A stretch of DNA of 64,000 nt from Rhizobium sp. AC27/96 (GTDB taxonomy: Bacteria > Pseudomonadota > Alphaproteobacteria > Rhizobiales > Rhizobiaceae): NCBI RefSeq assembly GCF_001692325.1, contig NZ_LXKN01000014.1:62001-126000 (forward strand). The letters are read 5' to 3'. Position 1 is the stretch's first letter. Each line of letters begins with the position of its first letter. Below the pieces are notes generated by a model. That model did no database searches. It was not told the DNA's origin and saw nothing but the letters and a program-made list of their open reading frames with translations. Below, piece by piece: positions 1-10,676 of this stretch. A program made the position numbers and the translations under genes.

Positions 1-1
1 A

Positions 2-295
2 AATGGTGTCGCCCCTCTCGATACAGTAGCCACGGCGAATGACCCCTACAGCCTGCTGGCTGATCGCATCGATCAAGGTCTCGTGAGGCGCTTGTTGAAG
101 GCGATAACCGATCCACGCCATCGTCAAGCTTTCATACTGCGCAAGATGCGCGAATGGCCCATGTGGAACGCCGATCCGGGCGTTCCTTCGGTTTTGCATT
201 ATTTTGGCCTCGTCGAATCTCAACGCCGAACGGTCCAGTATTGGATCGAACGCGCGGAGGAGGAGATGCGTGAGGCCTACGGAGAAGAACAATGA
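2..295 (+). CDS. Partial protein, possibly sigma-region-4-like HTH
   Basis: The frame is open from the first bases of the window, so the 5' end lies outside it; an internal GTG at 83 is only the first start codon seen. The visible 97 residues have a helix, a conserved-looking block ITDPRHRQAFILRKMREWP and a C-terminal segment RRTVQYWIERAEEEMRE. That layout resembles sigma-70 region 4 (a helix bundle followed by a recognition helix of the S..TV..W..RA type). The likeness is weak and I make no firm functional claim. Its stop overlaps the next start (ATGA at 292-295), so it is translationally coupled to the island operon and is a reasonable candidate for its regulator. Confidence 0.45.
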   Translation, partial: NGVAPLDTVATANDPYSLLADRIDQGLVRRLLKAITDPRHRQAFILRKMREWPMWNADPGVPSVLHYFGLVESQRRTVQYWIERAEEEMREAYGEEQ

Positions 296-933
296 CAACT
301 AATCAAAACGTCACATTTGACGATGTGCTCACGTTTCTTCTTGAAGAGGAGGTGACTCCGACCCACGCAAACTTAATGCATTGGATCGCTCGGTATCCCT
401 CGTTCGCCAATGAACTGACTGACTATTTCGCCGAATGGGCAGTTCAATCTGAAATGGGCGACGCCGAAACCGAGCAATCCCGCGTGGAACGTTTCGCGAA
501 CATTGGTGTCAGTCGTGCCCTTAATCTTCTACATGCCCGCCAAGTGAAGTCCGCCTCAATGACTGTAAAGCAGCCCAGAACGTTGGCGCAGTTGTCGGGA
601 GCAGTAAACATGACGTTTGCAGCGCTCGCGGACGTGGTGGGTATAGACGAGGAGATCATCACGAAACTTGATCTTTGCCGCATTCCTGCGAAGGAAATTC
701 CGAGAAACCTAGCCGAGAGTTTGGCGCATTTTCTCAATGCGACCATTCACGAGATTTGGACCTCGCTTTCGTTCGCTCCTCGCCCGACATCTGCCCGTGC
801 GCTGCAAAAGAGCCGTAAACCGGCGGTGATCAAAACCGAAACCTTCAAAGAAGCAATCGAGGCGTCATCGATGTCGCCGGCGCAAAAGGACGCCTGGCTT
901 CGATCAATAAATCAAGGGACTGGACCTCCATGA
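292..933 (+). CDS. Xre/HTH-like protein preceding the peptidase-helicase
   Basis: This 213-residue protein starts at the ATGA overlap with the previous gene and ends with another ATGA overlap (930-933) with the next. Residues about 100-160 (from LAQLSGAVNMTFAALADVVG to the helix ending EIWTSL) have the spacing of a divergent helix-turn-helix. The remainder is helical and not recognised. In many bacteria an HTH protein is encoded directly before an ImmA/IrrE-type metallopeptidase, which cleaves or controls it; here the next gene begins with such a peptidase. I therefore infer a regulator or antitoxin-like substrate, but the HTH assignment itself is tentative. Confidence 0.5.
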   Translation: MTTNQNVTFDDVLTFLLEEEVTPTHANLMHWIARYPSFANELTDYFAEWAVQSEMGDAETEQSRVERFANIGVSRALNLLHARQVKSASMTVKQPRTLAQLSGAVNMTFAALADVVGIDEEIITKLDLCRIPAKEIPRNLAESLAHFLNATIHEIWTSLSFAPRPTSARALQKSRKPAVIKTETFKEAIEASSMSPAQKDAWLRSINQGTGPP

Positions 934-3900
934 GCAGTTGGAACGAGATTCGGTCGCAGGCGCGAAGCTGGCACGCTGAACTTGCTGGTGAAGCTTCGGA
1001 GCTGGTCGCAGCCGCCGCGTTGCTCAAAAAGGCGGCGGAAACAACTGGCGTCTCCGTCAAACTGGTAGCATCTACCAACATACTTCTGGACGGAGCGCGC
1101 GCGACCTACGCTCCCGCCGCGTCTCCGGAGCCGCCGAAAATCTATTGCGCGAACGACCTTTCACCCGCGGATGAAAATTTCTGCCTGGCTCACGAATTTG
1201 GGCACCATAGGCTTCATGATGAGGTCGGAGGGTGCAATCACGACGATATCGACGAATGGACGCCCACTGAACCAGAAAGCTCGGCCGTCGGTGAAACTGA
1301 TGCGTATAGTCCGAAGCAACGACGCGAGGCTCAAGCCAACCTCTTCGCCCGTGAATTCCTGTTACCCAGAGACAAACTTAAAGCTCATTATTTATCTAGA
1401 AACGCGACGGCGGAAGAAATCGCTCGAGAACTTGAGGTGCCGCCTGAATTGGTGCTTCAGCAGCTAGCGGACGCAATTTTGCTTCCCGACGATCCTCCAG
1501 TTCGCGATCCACGGCAAGAGCCCGAGCCGGATTCCAGTCAGATGAAAGCTATTCAGGCACCTCCCGGGCCGCATCAGGTGCGAGCTGGTCCGGGCACGGG
1601 TAAGACGCGGACACTTGTGAGCCGCGTTGCGCATCTGATTGAAGGCGGTGAAGCGCCAGGCAGGATCCTAGCTCTAACCTATTCCAATGACTCGGCGATT
1701 GATTTGGCATCGCGTATCAGAGCTAGTATCGGCCCGAAGAGCGCCGGGGTATGGACAGGTACTTTCCACGCTTTTGGCCTGGAAACCCTCAGACTATTCT
1801 GGTCCGAGATCGGCCCGAACGATGCGCCCGAGCTGGCGACGCGAACTGACCAGCTGTTCTTACTCGAAGAGCTCATGCCAGAGCTGGATCTCGATCATTA
1901 TTTTGATCTGTATGAGCCTCTGCGCGGTCTGAAGTCCATCCTTGCAGCGATCAGTCGCGCGAAGGACGAGATGTGCTCTCCAGAGATGTATGCCACCTAC
2001 GCCCAGTCCATGCACGAGACCGATCCTGAAGCGTCTGCAAAGGCGCTTGAAGTCGCGCGTGTTTATCGGATCTATCAGGATGCCTTGGTCGAGCGTGGAA
2101 TTGTCGATTTCGGAGATCTCATTCTCCGTCCAATCGAACTTTTCGACCAACGGCCGGATATCGCTGATCAGGTGAGAAGCACCTATCCGAATGTTCTTGT
2201 CGATGAATATCAGGACATGAACAAGGCCAGTGGTGCCTTCCTTCAGATACTGGCAGATCCATCACGCGGACCATGGGTCGTCGGTGATGTGAAGCAATCC
2301 ATCTACCGTTTCCGTGGTGCCTCCCCGATCAATATGTCCAGGTTCCAGGAACTCTTCAGAGCGCCAACTCCGACTGATCTGGAGGTCAATTATCGTTCCG
2401 GCGGTCGAATTGTCTCTCTCTTTGAGGCTTTCGGCCGAACGCTGACAATTCAGAATGGTCCGGTGGCTCAGGAGCTCAGGCCAAATCGCGGTGAAAGCAC
2501 CGGCGCCGTCGATTTTCATGTGGCGGCTACCAGGGAAGCCGAATACCAAGGAATTGCAGTCACCATTCAGGATTATATCGCGGCCGAAGGGTCCTATAAA
2601 GATCATGCGGTACTGGCGAGATCCCATGGCACGTTGGTCCGCCTTGTTGCTCACCTCGAACGGGCTGGCATTCCGAGCCTCTATTTTGGTGACTTCTTCG
2701 AGCGCCCTGAAATTCGGGACTTGCTCTCACTTTTGTCTGTGGCGGCCGACCATGATGGACTGGGCCTGCTGCGAGTAGGGCAATGGGCACGATACAGTAT
2801 TCCGGTCACCGATATCGTTACGGTGCTGCACCGGGCTAGCGAGGGCGATCACAGTCTGCTGGCGATGCTGCACGCCGGGATTGACCCAACAGGCTTGTCC
2901 CCCGACGGCATAGCTGGTCTGGGCTTGCTCGCCCGTGATTTGGCTGGAGTAGGTTTCAGGACCTCGCCTCACCTGCTGCTGTCCAACTACCTATTCAACA
3001 AGCATGGGGTTTTGGAACCGGGCATCATAGAGGATACAGTTTCAGCGCAGCAGCGTCGGCTCGCCATCTACCAGCTACTGCAGATAACTTTCGAGCACCA
3101 CCCACCAAAGGGTGACCCAAAACGCTCTTTCCTGGAACACGTGCGGCGTCTCGAAATCCTGGACGAGGAAAAGGAATTCCGCCGACTACCTTCTGCGGCT
3201 GCTGGCATCGACGCCGTTCGCCTGATGACAGTGCATGCCAGCAAAGGCCTTGAGTTTCCGGTCGTGCATGTACCTGCTTTGAGCCCGTCATTCTTTCCTT
3301 CGGGAAAAAGATATGATCCTTGCCCACCACCGAACGGCTTAATTGAAAATGACCCCCTTCTTACACCCGAGATGGAGGAGAAAAGTCTGTTCTTCGTCGC
3401 GTTGTCGCGGGCACGAGACGTCTTAAGTCTTTCGCGTTCCAACCGATATGGCGGCTGGCCACGGCCCAATCCTTCTATTTTGCTCGAACCGATTAGTCAC
3501 AAACTACCAAACCCGCCAGCTCCGAATTGGGTATTGGAGGGAGTAATGGCTCCCCCGTTTGCGGCTCTGCACTGCGATACTGATGAAATTCAGGAAATGT
3601 CGGTCGAGGCTGTCGAGCGTTACGCCGACTGTCCAAGGAAATTTTACTATCAGGATGTTCTCAAACTACGGTCCAGGACAGAACGAGGTCCCTATCTGAA
3701 GTTCATGTCGGTCGTTCGCTCGACTGTGAAATGGCTGCAAGAGACGCCCCAAGTCGGATGGAGCGGCCTCCAGCAACAATTTGCGGAAACTTGGTTAAAG
3801 CAGGGACCCGCTGATCATCCCCATGGTATCCTCTATGAGAGGACCGCGAACCTGATGCTTGGGCTGGCCCAGAAAGAGTTGGTCGGGACAAAATTGCAGC

Positions 3901-4283
3901 CGACCCGCCAAATGTTGATCTCCGGCAAAAGTGTCGTCACCAACGCCGACAATATAAAGATCAATGGATCGCAGATTATGGTCCAGCGCCTCAAGGCTAG
4001 CCGACTTTCGAAATCTGAAAAGATGCGGACCCGCGATGCCTTAATCTTTTCCATCGTCGCCCGTGAAAACCCTGGTCTCTCTGTGAATTTCGAACATGTC
4101 TCGCTTCTGACGGGGGATCGGGCTGGCGGAGGGAAAGCAAACCACGCCATAGCTGAGACAATTGAAAAAAACTTTGAAGGAATCGCGCAAGGTCGGTTTG
4201 ACCCCATTACCTCGGACCGTAGTTGCCCGACATGCGCATACTACTTTGTCTGTGCCTCGGACGGCGTGAAGTTGCCGACCTGA
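930..4283 (+). CDS. ImmA/IrrE peptidase - UvrD helicase - AddB-like nuclease fusion
   Basis: 1117 residues with three parts. Residues about 70-150 carry HEFGH (zinc ligands H88, H92; catalytic E89) and a following EAQANLFAREFLLP helix, the signature of ImmA/IrrE-type metallopeptidases. Residues about 205-850 form an SF1A UvrD/Rep helicase: Walker A AGPGTGKT near 218, motif II VDEYQD near 421, motif III GDVKQSIYRFRG, motif V TVHASKGLEFP and motif VI ALSRARD near 820. The C-terminal part opens with EAVERYADCPRKFYY (about 893-907) and ends with CPTCAYYFVC, the four-cysteine Fe-S staple of AddB/Cas4 nucleases. The expected (D/E)xK core is not obvious (the aligned strand reads IMVQRLK), so nuclease activity may be lost. 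It is coupled to the HTH gene before it. A stretch of 93 bases separates it from the Ubl gene. Confidence 0.8.
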   Translation: MSSWNEIRSQARSWHAELAGEASELVAAAALLKKAAETTGVSVKLVASTNILLDGARATYAPAASPEPPKIYCANDLSPADENFCLAHEFGHHRLHDEVGGCNHDDIDEWTPTEPESSAVGETDAYSPKQRREAQANLFAREFLLPRDKLKAHYLSRNATAEEIARELEVPPELVLQQLADAILLPDDPPVRDPRQEPEPDSSQMKAIQAPPGPHQVRAGPGTGKTRTLVSRVAHLIEGGEAPGRILALTYSNDSAIDLASRIRASIGPKSAGVWTGTFHAFGLETLRLFWSEIGPNDAPELATRTDQLFLLEELMPELDLDHYFDLYEPLRGLKSILAAISRAKDEMCSPEMYATYAQSMHETDPEASAKALEVARVYRIYQDALVERGIVDFGDLILRPIELFDQRPDIADQVRSTYPNVLVDEYQDMNKASGAFLQILADPSRGPWVVGDVKQSIYRFRGASPINMSRFQELFRAPTPTDLEVNYRSGGRIVSLFEAFGRTLTIQNGPVAQELRPNRGESTGAVDFHVAATREAEYQGIAVTIQDYIAAEGSYKDHAVLARSHGTLVRLVAHLERAGIPSLYFGDFFERPEIRDLLSLLSVAADHDGLGLLRVGQWARYSIPVTDIVTVLHRASEGDHSLLAMLHAGIDPTGLSPDGIAGLGLLARDLAGVGFRTSPHLLLSNYLFNKHGVLEPGIIEDTVSAQQRRLAIYQLLQITFEHHPPKGDPKRSFLEHVRRLEILDEEKEFRRLPSAAAGIDAVRLMTVHASKGLEFPVVHVPALSPSFFPSGKRYDPCPPPNGLIENDPLLTPEMEEKSLFFVALSRARDVLSLSRSNRYGGWPRPNPSILLEPISHKLPNPPAPNWVLEGVMAPPFAALHCDTDEIQEMSVEAVERYADCPRKFYYQDVLKLRSRTERGPYLKFMSVVRSTVKWLQETPQVGWSGLQQQFAETWLKQGPADHPHGILYERTANLMLGLAQKELVGTKLQPTRQMLISGKSVVTNADNIKINGSQIMVQRLKASRLSKSEKMRTRDALIFSIVARENPGLSVNFEHVSLLTGDRAGGGKANHAIAETIEKNFEGIAQGRFDPITSDRSCPTCAYYFVCASDGVKLPT

Positions 4284-4376
4284 AGAAAATTTCGGGCTGC
4301 TTTTCCGATAGCCCGAAAATGCCGGTTGTAGTTGGTATGCGGCCCAGAGCCGCAGCTAACGCAAAGGCAAAACACT

Positions 4377-4874
4377 ATGAACACCATAACGCTTTTCGTG
4401 CAGGTCGAAGGCTCTGAAGCTATCGAACTGATTGAGTTGCCTCATGCCGCCACGCCAACCGATCTCATCCGGATTGTCAGTGAGCGTAAACTGTCTGAAG
4501 ACATCCGTGGTGATGCCCTTATCTTCCTTGAAGAGAGTGAACATGCCCTGGAAATCGATGTGCTTTTGAAGGATCAGGGTATCAAGCACCATGATCGGGT
4601 CATCATTCATCGCTGCCGTCATATCGAAGTGACCGTCGGCTTCAACGCTCGCACCGAACATCGCAAGTTCAATCCGGCCGTGACCGTCGGCCGCGTCAAG
4701 CGTTGGTTCGTTGACGAAATCGGCATGAAGCCGGTCGATGCCAGTGAACATGTGCTTCAGATAGCTGGCACCAGCCACCGTCCTGACCAGGATGTACCGA
4801 TCGGCACGCTGGCACCGAAAGGCACTTGCTCGCTGGAATTCACCCTGGTTCCTCGCAAGCGCGTGGAGGGCTAA
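4377..4874 (+). CDS. Tandem ubiquitin-like (double beta-grasp) protein
   Basis: 165 residues from the ATG at 4377 (a purine-rich AAAGG lies about 10 bases upstream; the longer open frame from 4332 has no support). Two repeats of about 80 residues can be laid over each other: residues 3-80 and 82-160, each with a beta-hairpin, a central helix (TPTDLIRIV and TVGRVKRWFVDEI) and closing strands ending RVIIHR and LEFTLVP. The chain ends RKRVEG, with glycine as the last residue, so no processing would be needed before activation by an E1. Its position directly before E2, JAB and E1 genes matches the bacterial multi-ubiquitin operons predicted by Iyer, Burroughs and Aravind and related to Bil antiphage systems. 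The role would be the modifier that is conjugated to a target. Confidence 0.75.
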   Translation: MNTITLFVQVEGSEAIELIELPHAATPTDLIRIVSERKLSEDIRGDALIFLEESEHALEIDVLLKDQGIKHHDRVIIHRCRHIEVTVGFNARTEHRKFNPAVTVGRVKRWFVDEIGMKPVDASEHVLQIAGTSHRPDQDVPIGTLAPKGTCSLEFTLVPRKRVEG

Positions 4875-5837
<963 letters not shown>

Positions 5838-5841
<4 letters not shown>

Positions 5842-7220
5842 GCAATATCAACACGATCACGTCGGATGATTTGCATCGCGGCGTTAAAATGGCGCTGGAC
5901 ACGGGCGAAGCGGAAACAGTGGCTGACGGATACGCTCTATTCGAGCGCTATCGCGTGAATATTCTGGTAGGTCCCGAGATAGCAACGTCCCGAGCGCATC
6001 AAGTTGCTCTTTTGACCATGGTGAACGCTGGTCAACGCACCTTACTTGGCGGCGTTTACGTCGTCGCCCTTCCGGAGGCACCGCTTCTGGTTGACCTCCC
6101 GGGCCTGGGCTCATCGCTCAGTGAGGCGGTCTTGGGCCTTGGCGGTCAATTGTCGAAGAATTCTATAGACGACAGTCCGACCATCGTCTTGGGTAGCGTG
6201 AATTTGTCATCCGCATCGCCTGGCCTACACATCGTCGCCACTTTCGACGGATGGCGCGGCGGCGTCGGGCCCTCCGGTGCTTGCGAGCGGATTCAAGAAC
6301 ACGCAGGTTCTGTTCTCGGTGCTACCTTGGCTGGGGCACTGGCCATCAGCGAGATTTTCCAAAATCTCCGCGGCTATGTAGTCGCCTGCCGCCGCGTTGT
6401 CGGCTTCTCTTTGTGGAATCCGTCATCCTCGGATTGGCAGACGAATGGTGGTGAACCGGAGATCCGAGCCATGCCAAGCCGTCTATGGCTCATAGGGCTT
6501 GGTCATTTGGGCCAAGCGTATCTCTGGGTTTTTGGGCTACTCGATTACCATAATCCATCGGATGTCGAGATCACGCTTCAGGACTTCGATAGGCTGACCA
6601 AGTCTAACATCAGCACATCGGTCCTTACGTCGAGCGACCGCGTTGGTGAGTTGAAAACGAGGGCGATGGCGGAGTGGGCGGAAAGCCGGGGTTTTAAAAG
6701 CCGCATCGTCGAACGTAAATTTGATGGCAACCTCCGGCTGACCGATAATGACCCGCAGGTGGCCTTGTGTGGTGTTGACAATCTAACAGCCCGAGCTGCG
6801 ATCGATGAAGGTGGTTTTAAGCTTGTTGTAGAAGCCGGGCTCGGCGCGGGTCCAGACGAATATGTCGCGGCTCGAATTCACACCTTCCCCGCCAGTGTCA
6901 CGAGTAGAAACAAATGGGGCGGTGTTGAGCACGATCGCGCTGCCGGACACGGGCGAGCATATGACGCCTTGCTGGAGGCAGGTGCTCTTGACGAATGCGG
7001 CTTAGTACAGCTTGCGACCAGAACCGTCGGCGCACCATTCGTCGGTCTTGTGACTGCTTGCTTGGTCGTGGCTGAATTGGCGCGACGCGTCCATGGTGGC
7101 CCCGAACTGGAGGTCGTTGATTTGTCGTTGAAAACGCCGCGAGAACTTATGTCCGTGCCATCTGAGAAAGAAAGTCGACCCTGGAGCTATGGCTTTGCTA
7201 ACCTGCGTTGTAGAAGGTAG
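5838..7220 (+). CDS. E1-like ThiF-family Ubl-activating enzyme
   Basis: 460 residues from the ATGA overlap with the JAB gene. Residues about 210-440 are a ThiF/MoeB/E1 adenylation domain: nucleotide loop GLGHLG at about 220-225, acidic strand end ITLQDFDRL near 247 with KSNIS following, and a helix NLTARAAI near 315. A candidate catalytic cysteine lies in LDECGL near residue 385. The first 200 residues form a separate domain that I do not recognise. The enzyme is expected to adenylate the C-terminal glycine of the double Ubl and transfer it to the E2. Only 6 bases separate it from dpdF, tying the Ubl set to the Dpd restriction genes in one transcript. Confidence 0.78.
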
Positions 7221-7226
7221 TTTACG

Positions 7227-9788
7227 ATGAGAGGAATTAACTCAGAAGTAGCAGAGACTATGCTATGCTCTCGCGCAATGTCTTTTGGTGATTCTTCAGA
7301 TACACAAGAATGGCTGAACGGCGAGACGGCTCGATTGAACGCCTGCCTCGCCCAGGCCATGTCGATCGCGGATAAGTTCGCGCTTCTTCGATCCATTGTG
7401 CGCCTTAAGGGTGGCAGGATGGATCGTGTAGAAGCCCGATTGGACTTTTCAGACAGAGAGCTTGAGGCCGCCGCCCGATTCGGTCTCGCCATAAACTCAT
7501 CCACCGTTCGCTTACTGGATGAGCGGGATGACCGAGCACCACAAGGGTTTTGGGCCGCCCACGACCTGGATGTCTCCTTGCGGCGCCATCGCGAGCATCT
7601 TCCGCCCGACGCAATGCTCCTCAGGCATACCCAGCACCTGGACTATCGCTCAGAAGGTCAGAAAGCCGCCGTCCGCTCGCTTTTCACCATGCCCTTTGGC
7701 GCATCGCTGATGGTTTGTTTGCCGACGGGTTCAGGCAAGAGCCTGCTCTTCCAGTTGATGGCCGCCAAATTGCGGGAGGAGAATGCCGGCGGTTGCGTCG
7801 TTGTCATCACGCCAACAGTATCGTTGGCGTTGGATCACGAGCGCACACTCTCTGTTATCCCCGGCTTGGAAGGGAGCCGCGCTCTCGTCGGAGGAATGGC
7901 GCCGATCGAGCGGGCAAATGTCGTCGATTCCTTCCGACAGGGTGAAATCCCGATCCTCCTTATGTCACCGGAAATCGCCTTTGGCGCCGCGCGCGAGCAT
8001 CTGGTCGAAGCCGCCACAAATCCTACGCAAAAACTTAGGCCACTGAAAGCCCACCTTTCAGCCATTTTCATTGATGAAGCGCATATCATCGAAAATTGGG
8101 GGCGCACGTTCCGTCCTGATTTTCAGCGGCTTCCCGGTCTTGTGCAAGAACTCAGGGATAAAAACCGAGATCTGCGATGCGTTCTGCTGTCTGCGACGTT
8201 GCCACCGGCCGCTCGCGCCGTTCTGCGTGCCTCCTACCAAACAGATCGTGGATGGGCCGAAGTCGATGCTGCAACCCCTCGATCAGAATTCGATATTGTC
8301 ATCCAGGCTTACGATACTGCCGACGCGCGCCTGGAGGCTCTCGATTTCGTGCTAGATCGGGCCCCGCGACCCCTGATCGTATATACCACGCTTGCCGGCG
8401 ACGAAGACGAGGATCGTGGGTCCCGTGACTTACGCCTCAGTGCGAGCGGACTCTACAATCGACTGCGCGAGCGTGGCTATGAACGCATTGCTCTTTTTAG
8501 CGGTGAGGTGTCCTCGAATTCGGAACGAAATCGGATCGTACAGGACTGGGCGGCAAATAGACTAGACATCGTCGTCGCAACGTCGGCCTTCGGCATGGGT
8601 GTCGATAAAGCAAACGTCAGATCCGTCATCCACGCTTGCCTTCCCGATAGTCCGGCCCGCTGGTATCAGGAAATTGGCCGCTCGGCCCGAGACGGCAGAC
8701 AGGGATTAGCGATCTGTCTTTTCACGGACGCGAAAACCGACAATGTCATCGATGACACGACGCACGCACGCTCCACCGCAGCAAGCTCCTGGATTACCCG
8801 CGATTTGGCCGTTCCTCGCTGGGAAGCGATGGTCCAGTCAAGCTACAACGGTCGTTGGATCGATGACAAGCGAGCGATGACCATCAACCTTGACGCTATC
8901 CGTCAGGGCATAACGATCTCGACCGACCATAATCGTCGCTGGAATATGAGCATTATCAACTTGCTTCAGCGCGCGCGAATGGTCGATGTCGTCTCGTGCA
9001 CGCAAGAGCCGAATCGCTTTGCCTGGGATGTGGAGGTTCGCGAGCCCGGCCTCCTTGCCTACGATCCTGTAAAAATCTGGGACCGCGTTTTTGCACTTAG
9101 AGACCGCGAGCAGGCACGCGCTCGAGAGGACGTCCGACAGTTCATTAATGTGATGAGGCGGGCGGATAAAACATGCGTGCTGCGCGATGTCTTTGAACTC
9201 CTGCAAGACAGGCATACGGACGAAATTCTTCCCTGCGGCCGGTGCCCGGGCTGTCGAGCAAGAGGCGAGATCCCTGCACTTAATACTCCATACCGGGTTT
9301 TGGCAGACGCCTGGCCGGCAGACATGGCGTCTAAACGGTTAAAACTTCCTCCCGGCGTGACTCTTCTTGTTCCGGGAGATTCGTCACTAAGCAAACATCT
9401 AACGTCGCTCACTGATCGTCTAGCGGCCGCCGGGATAGAGCAGTTGCTGGCGCCGGACGACCTGGCCAATGCATGCGCGGAAGCTTTGATGCACTCCGCA
9501 GCTCGCCTCGGCCTCATCATCAATCATAGCAGCGTTATCCGAGATCCTCGCGGCATTACCAATTTGCCGACCGCCGTCCTCTTGCGACCGCACGAGGCAA
9601 CTTCGAAACAGGTGCTGAGCACAGTCAAGGACTGGAAGAACGCAGGTATATTACCCGATCCGCTCCTTGTCGTCACAAGTCCAAGCACTGAACTTGACGG
9701 ACGTCGGCTCGACCAGACGTTATCGCCGCGTGCGCCATATTTCGAAGACGCACTGGAGCACTTTTCAATCATGGAAACAATAAGATGA
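7227..9788 (+). CDS. dpdF: DpdF-like RecQ-family helicase
   Basis: 853 residues. The helicase core has Walker A LPTGSGKS near residue 164, motif II DEAH near 281 in FIDEAHIIENWGR, motif V TSAFGMGVDKANV and motif VI QEIGRSARDGR near 480. These are RecQ-type SF2 motifs; the family also has a cysteine cluster, here CGRCPGC near 669. The C-terminal 180 residues are not recognised. A RecQ-like helicase followed by two uncharacterised proteins and an AAA ATPase is the dpdF-G-H order of 7-deazapurine DNA modification islands, where these genes form the restriction half. An AAGG Shine-Dalgarno lies 9 bases before the chosen ATG. It overlaps dpdG by ATGA. Confidence 0.8.
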   Translation: MRGINSEVAETMLCSRAMSFGDSSDTQEWLNGETARLNACLAQAMSIADKFALLRSIVRLKGGRMDRVEARLDFSDRELEAAARFGLAINSSTVRLLDERDDRAPQGFWAAHDLDVSLRRHREHLPPDAMLLRHTQHLDYRSEGQKAAVRSLFTMPFGASLMVCLPTGSGKSLLFQLMAAKLREENAGGCVVVITPTVSLALDHERTLSVIPGLEGSRALVGGMAPIERANVVDSFRQGEIPILLMSPEIAFGAAREHLVEAATNPTQKLRPLKAHLSAIFIDEAHIIENWGRTFRPDFQRLPGLVQELRDKNRDLRCVLLSATLPPAARAVLRASYQTDRGWAEVDAATPRSEFDIVIQAYDTADARLEALDFVLDRAPRPLIVYTTLAGDEDEDRGSRDLRLSASGLYNRLRERGYERIALFSGEVSSNSERNRIVQDWAANRLDIVVATSAFGMGVDKANVRSVIHACLPDSPARWYQEIGRSARDGRQGLAICLFTDAKTDNVIDDTTHARSTAASSWITRDLAVPRWEAMVQSSYNGRWIDDKRAMTINLDAIRQGITISTDHNRRWNMSIINLLQRARMVDVVSCTQEPNRFAWDVEVREPGLLAYDPVKIWDRVFALRDREQARAREDVRQFINVMRRADKTCVLRDVFELLQDRHTDEILPCGRCPGCRARGEIPALNTPYRVLADAWPADMASKRLKLPPGVTLLVPGDSSLSKHLTSLTDRLAAAGIEQLLAPDDLANACAEALMHSAARLGLIINHSSVIRDPRGITNLPTAVLLRPHEATSKQVLSTVKDWKNAGILPDPLLVVTSPSTELDGRRLDQTLSPRAPYFEDALEHFSIMETIR

Positions 9789-10675
9789 GCATGTTGTCGT
9801 CCCCGTCAGGAACGTCGGAACGGGTCTGGTCGCTTGTTGCGCTTCTTCGAGAATGTGATGGAAAGATAGGTCGCGCCGACGCTGCGGCATGGCTCAATCC
9901 GGAGTTCAAGAAGGACGAGCAGACGATCGGCGAAAAGCCTATGGCGTTTCAGCAGGTTCTTGGCGCGGCAACCAGTATGGGCGCCGTCCTAACCGTTGGC
10001 CATGAGTTGCAACTCAATCCGACATGTGGGGCCGAAACCTATCAAGCGTTTGCCGACTGGCTTTATGACCATTTGATCGGTCTCGCCGCGGAAGAAAAGG
10101 ACGCTGTCCTTTTGGAACTCTTGGCCTGGGTTGCTTGCGAGTCCGCAAGACGCCAAAACCTCAGTTGGATCCTGGAGCTGAACAACAACGAATTCGCTGA
10201 CAAGGCCCAAAAAGGACTTCCTCCGGGAGCGGATGACGATGGAGATCGGAGGATGAACTCGGTCAAAGTGCCGTTTTGGCGCAGATGGCTCGTTTTCCTG
10301 GGGCTTACGGAAGAGATAGCTGTTATTCCACAATATCAGGTCGACATGGCTCGACGACTGAGGCGCGAAATCGCACGGCTCGATGTTGAGCGCGAAACTT
10401 CCATTGCCGCAGAAGATTTTTTGAGAGCGCTGCGACAGAGAATGCCGTTTATCGATGGCGGCCGGATGTATTCGGACGCTGCCAAACGCATCAATTTCTC
10501 GCCAGATCCCTACCAGTTGTCGCCCATCCTATCCGAAGCACTACGGGACCTGCACGACGATGGCACTCTCGAGCTTCAGGTTCTCGGCGATATGTCTTCG
10601 AATTACCGACTTGCTCGCAATGCCACCCACATAGTCAGTTCATTTTATGCCGTATCGGTGAGGAGAGGCGCATAG
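9785..10675 (+). CDS. dpdG: DpdG-like protein
   Basis: 296 residues, starting in the ATGA overlap with dpdF. No catalytic motif is seen. The first 130 residues are helical, and residues about 210-285 (from FLRALRQRMPF to SNYRLA) look like a winged-helix fold with a final beta-hairpin. Assigned as DpdG on length and on its position between the RecQ-like helicase and the large ATPase, not on motifs. Its molecular role is unknown; as part of the restriction module it may bind DNA or bridge the helicase and the ATPase. A good Shine-Dalgarno for the next gene (AGGAG at 10661-10665) lies in its last codons. Confidence 0.65.
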   Translation: MSMLSSPSGTSERVWSLVALLRECDGKIGRADAAAWLNPEFKKDEQTIGEKPMAFQQVLGAATSMGAVLTVGHELQLNPTCGAETYQAFADWLYDHLIGLAAEEKDAVLLELLAWVACESARRQNLSWILELNNNEFADKAQKGLPPGADDDGDRRMNSVKVPFWRRWLVFLGLTEEIAVIPQYQVDMARRLRREIARLDVERETSIAAEDFLRALRQRMPFIDGGRMYSDAAKRINFSPDPYQLSPILSEALRDLHDDGTLELQVLGDMSSNYRLARNATHIVSSFYAVSVRRGA

Positions 10676-10676
10676 T

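Noticed and set aside
4284..4376. Possible promoter for the Ubl cassette in the 93-base gap after the helicase fusion
   Set aside because: An inverted repeat-like TTTCGGGCTGCTTTTCCGAT is present, but no convincing -35/-10 pair was seen; I leave the genes in one operon.
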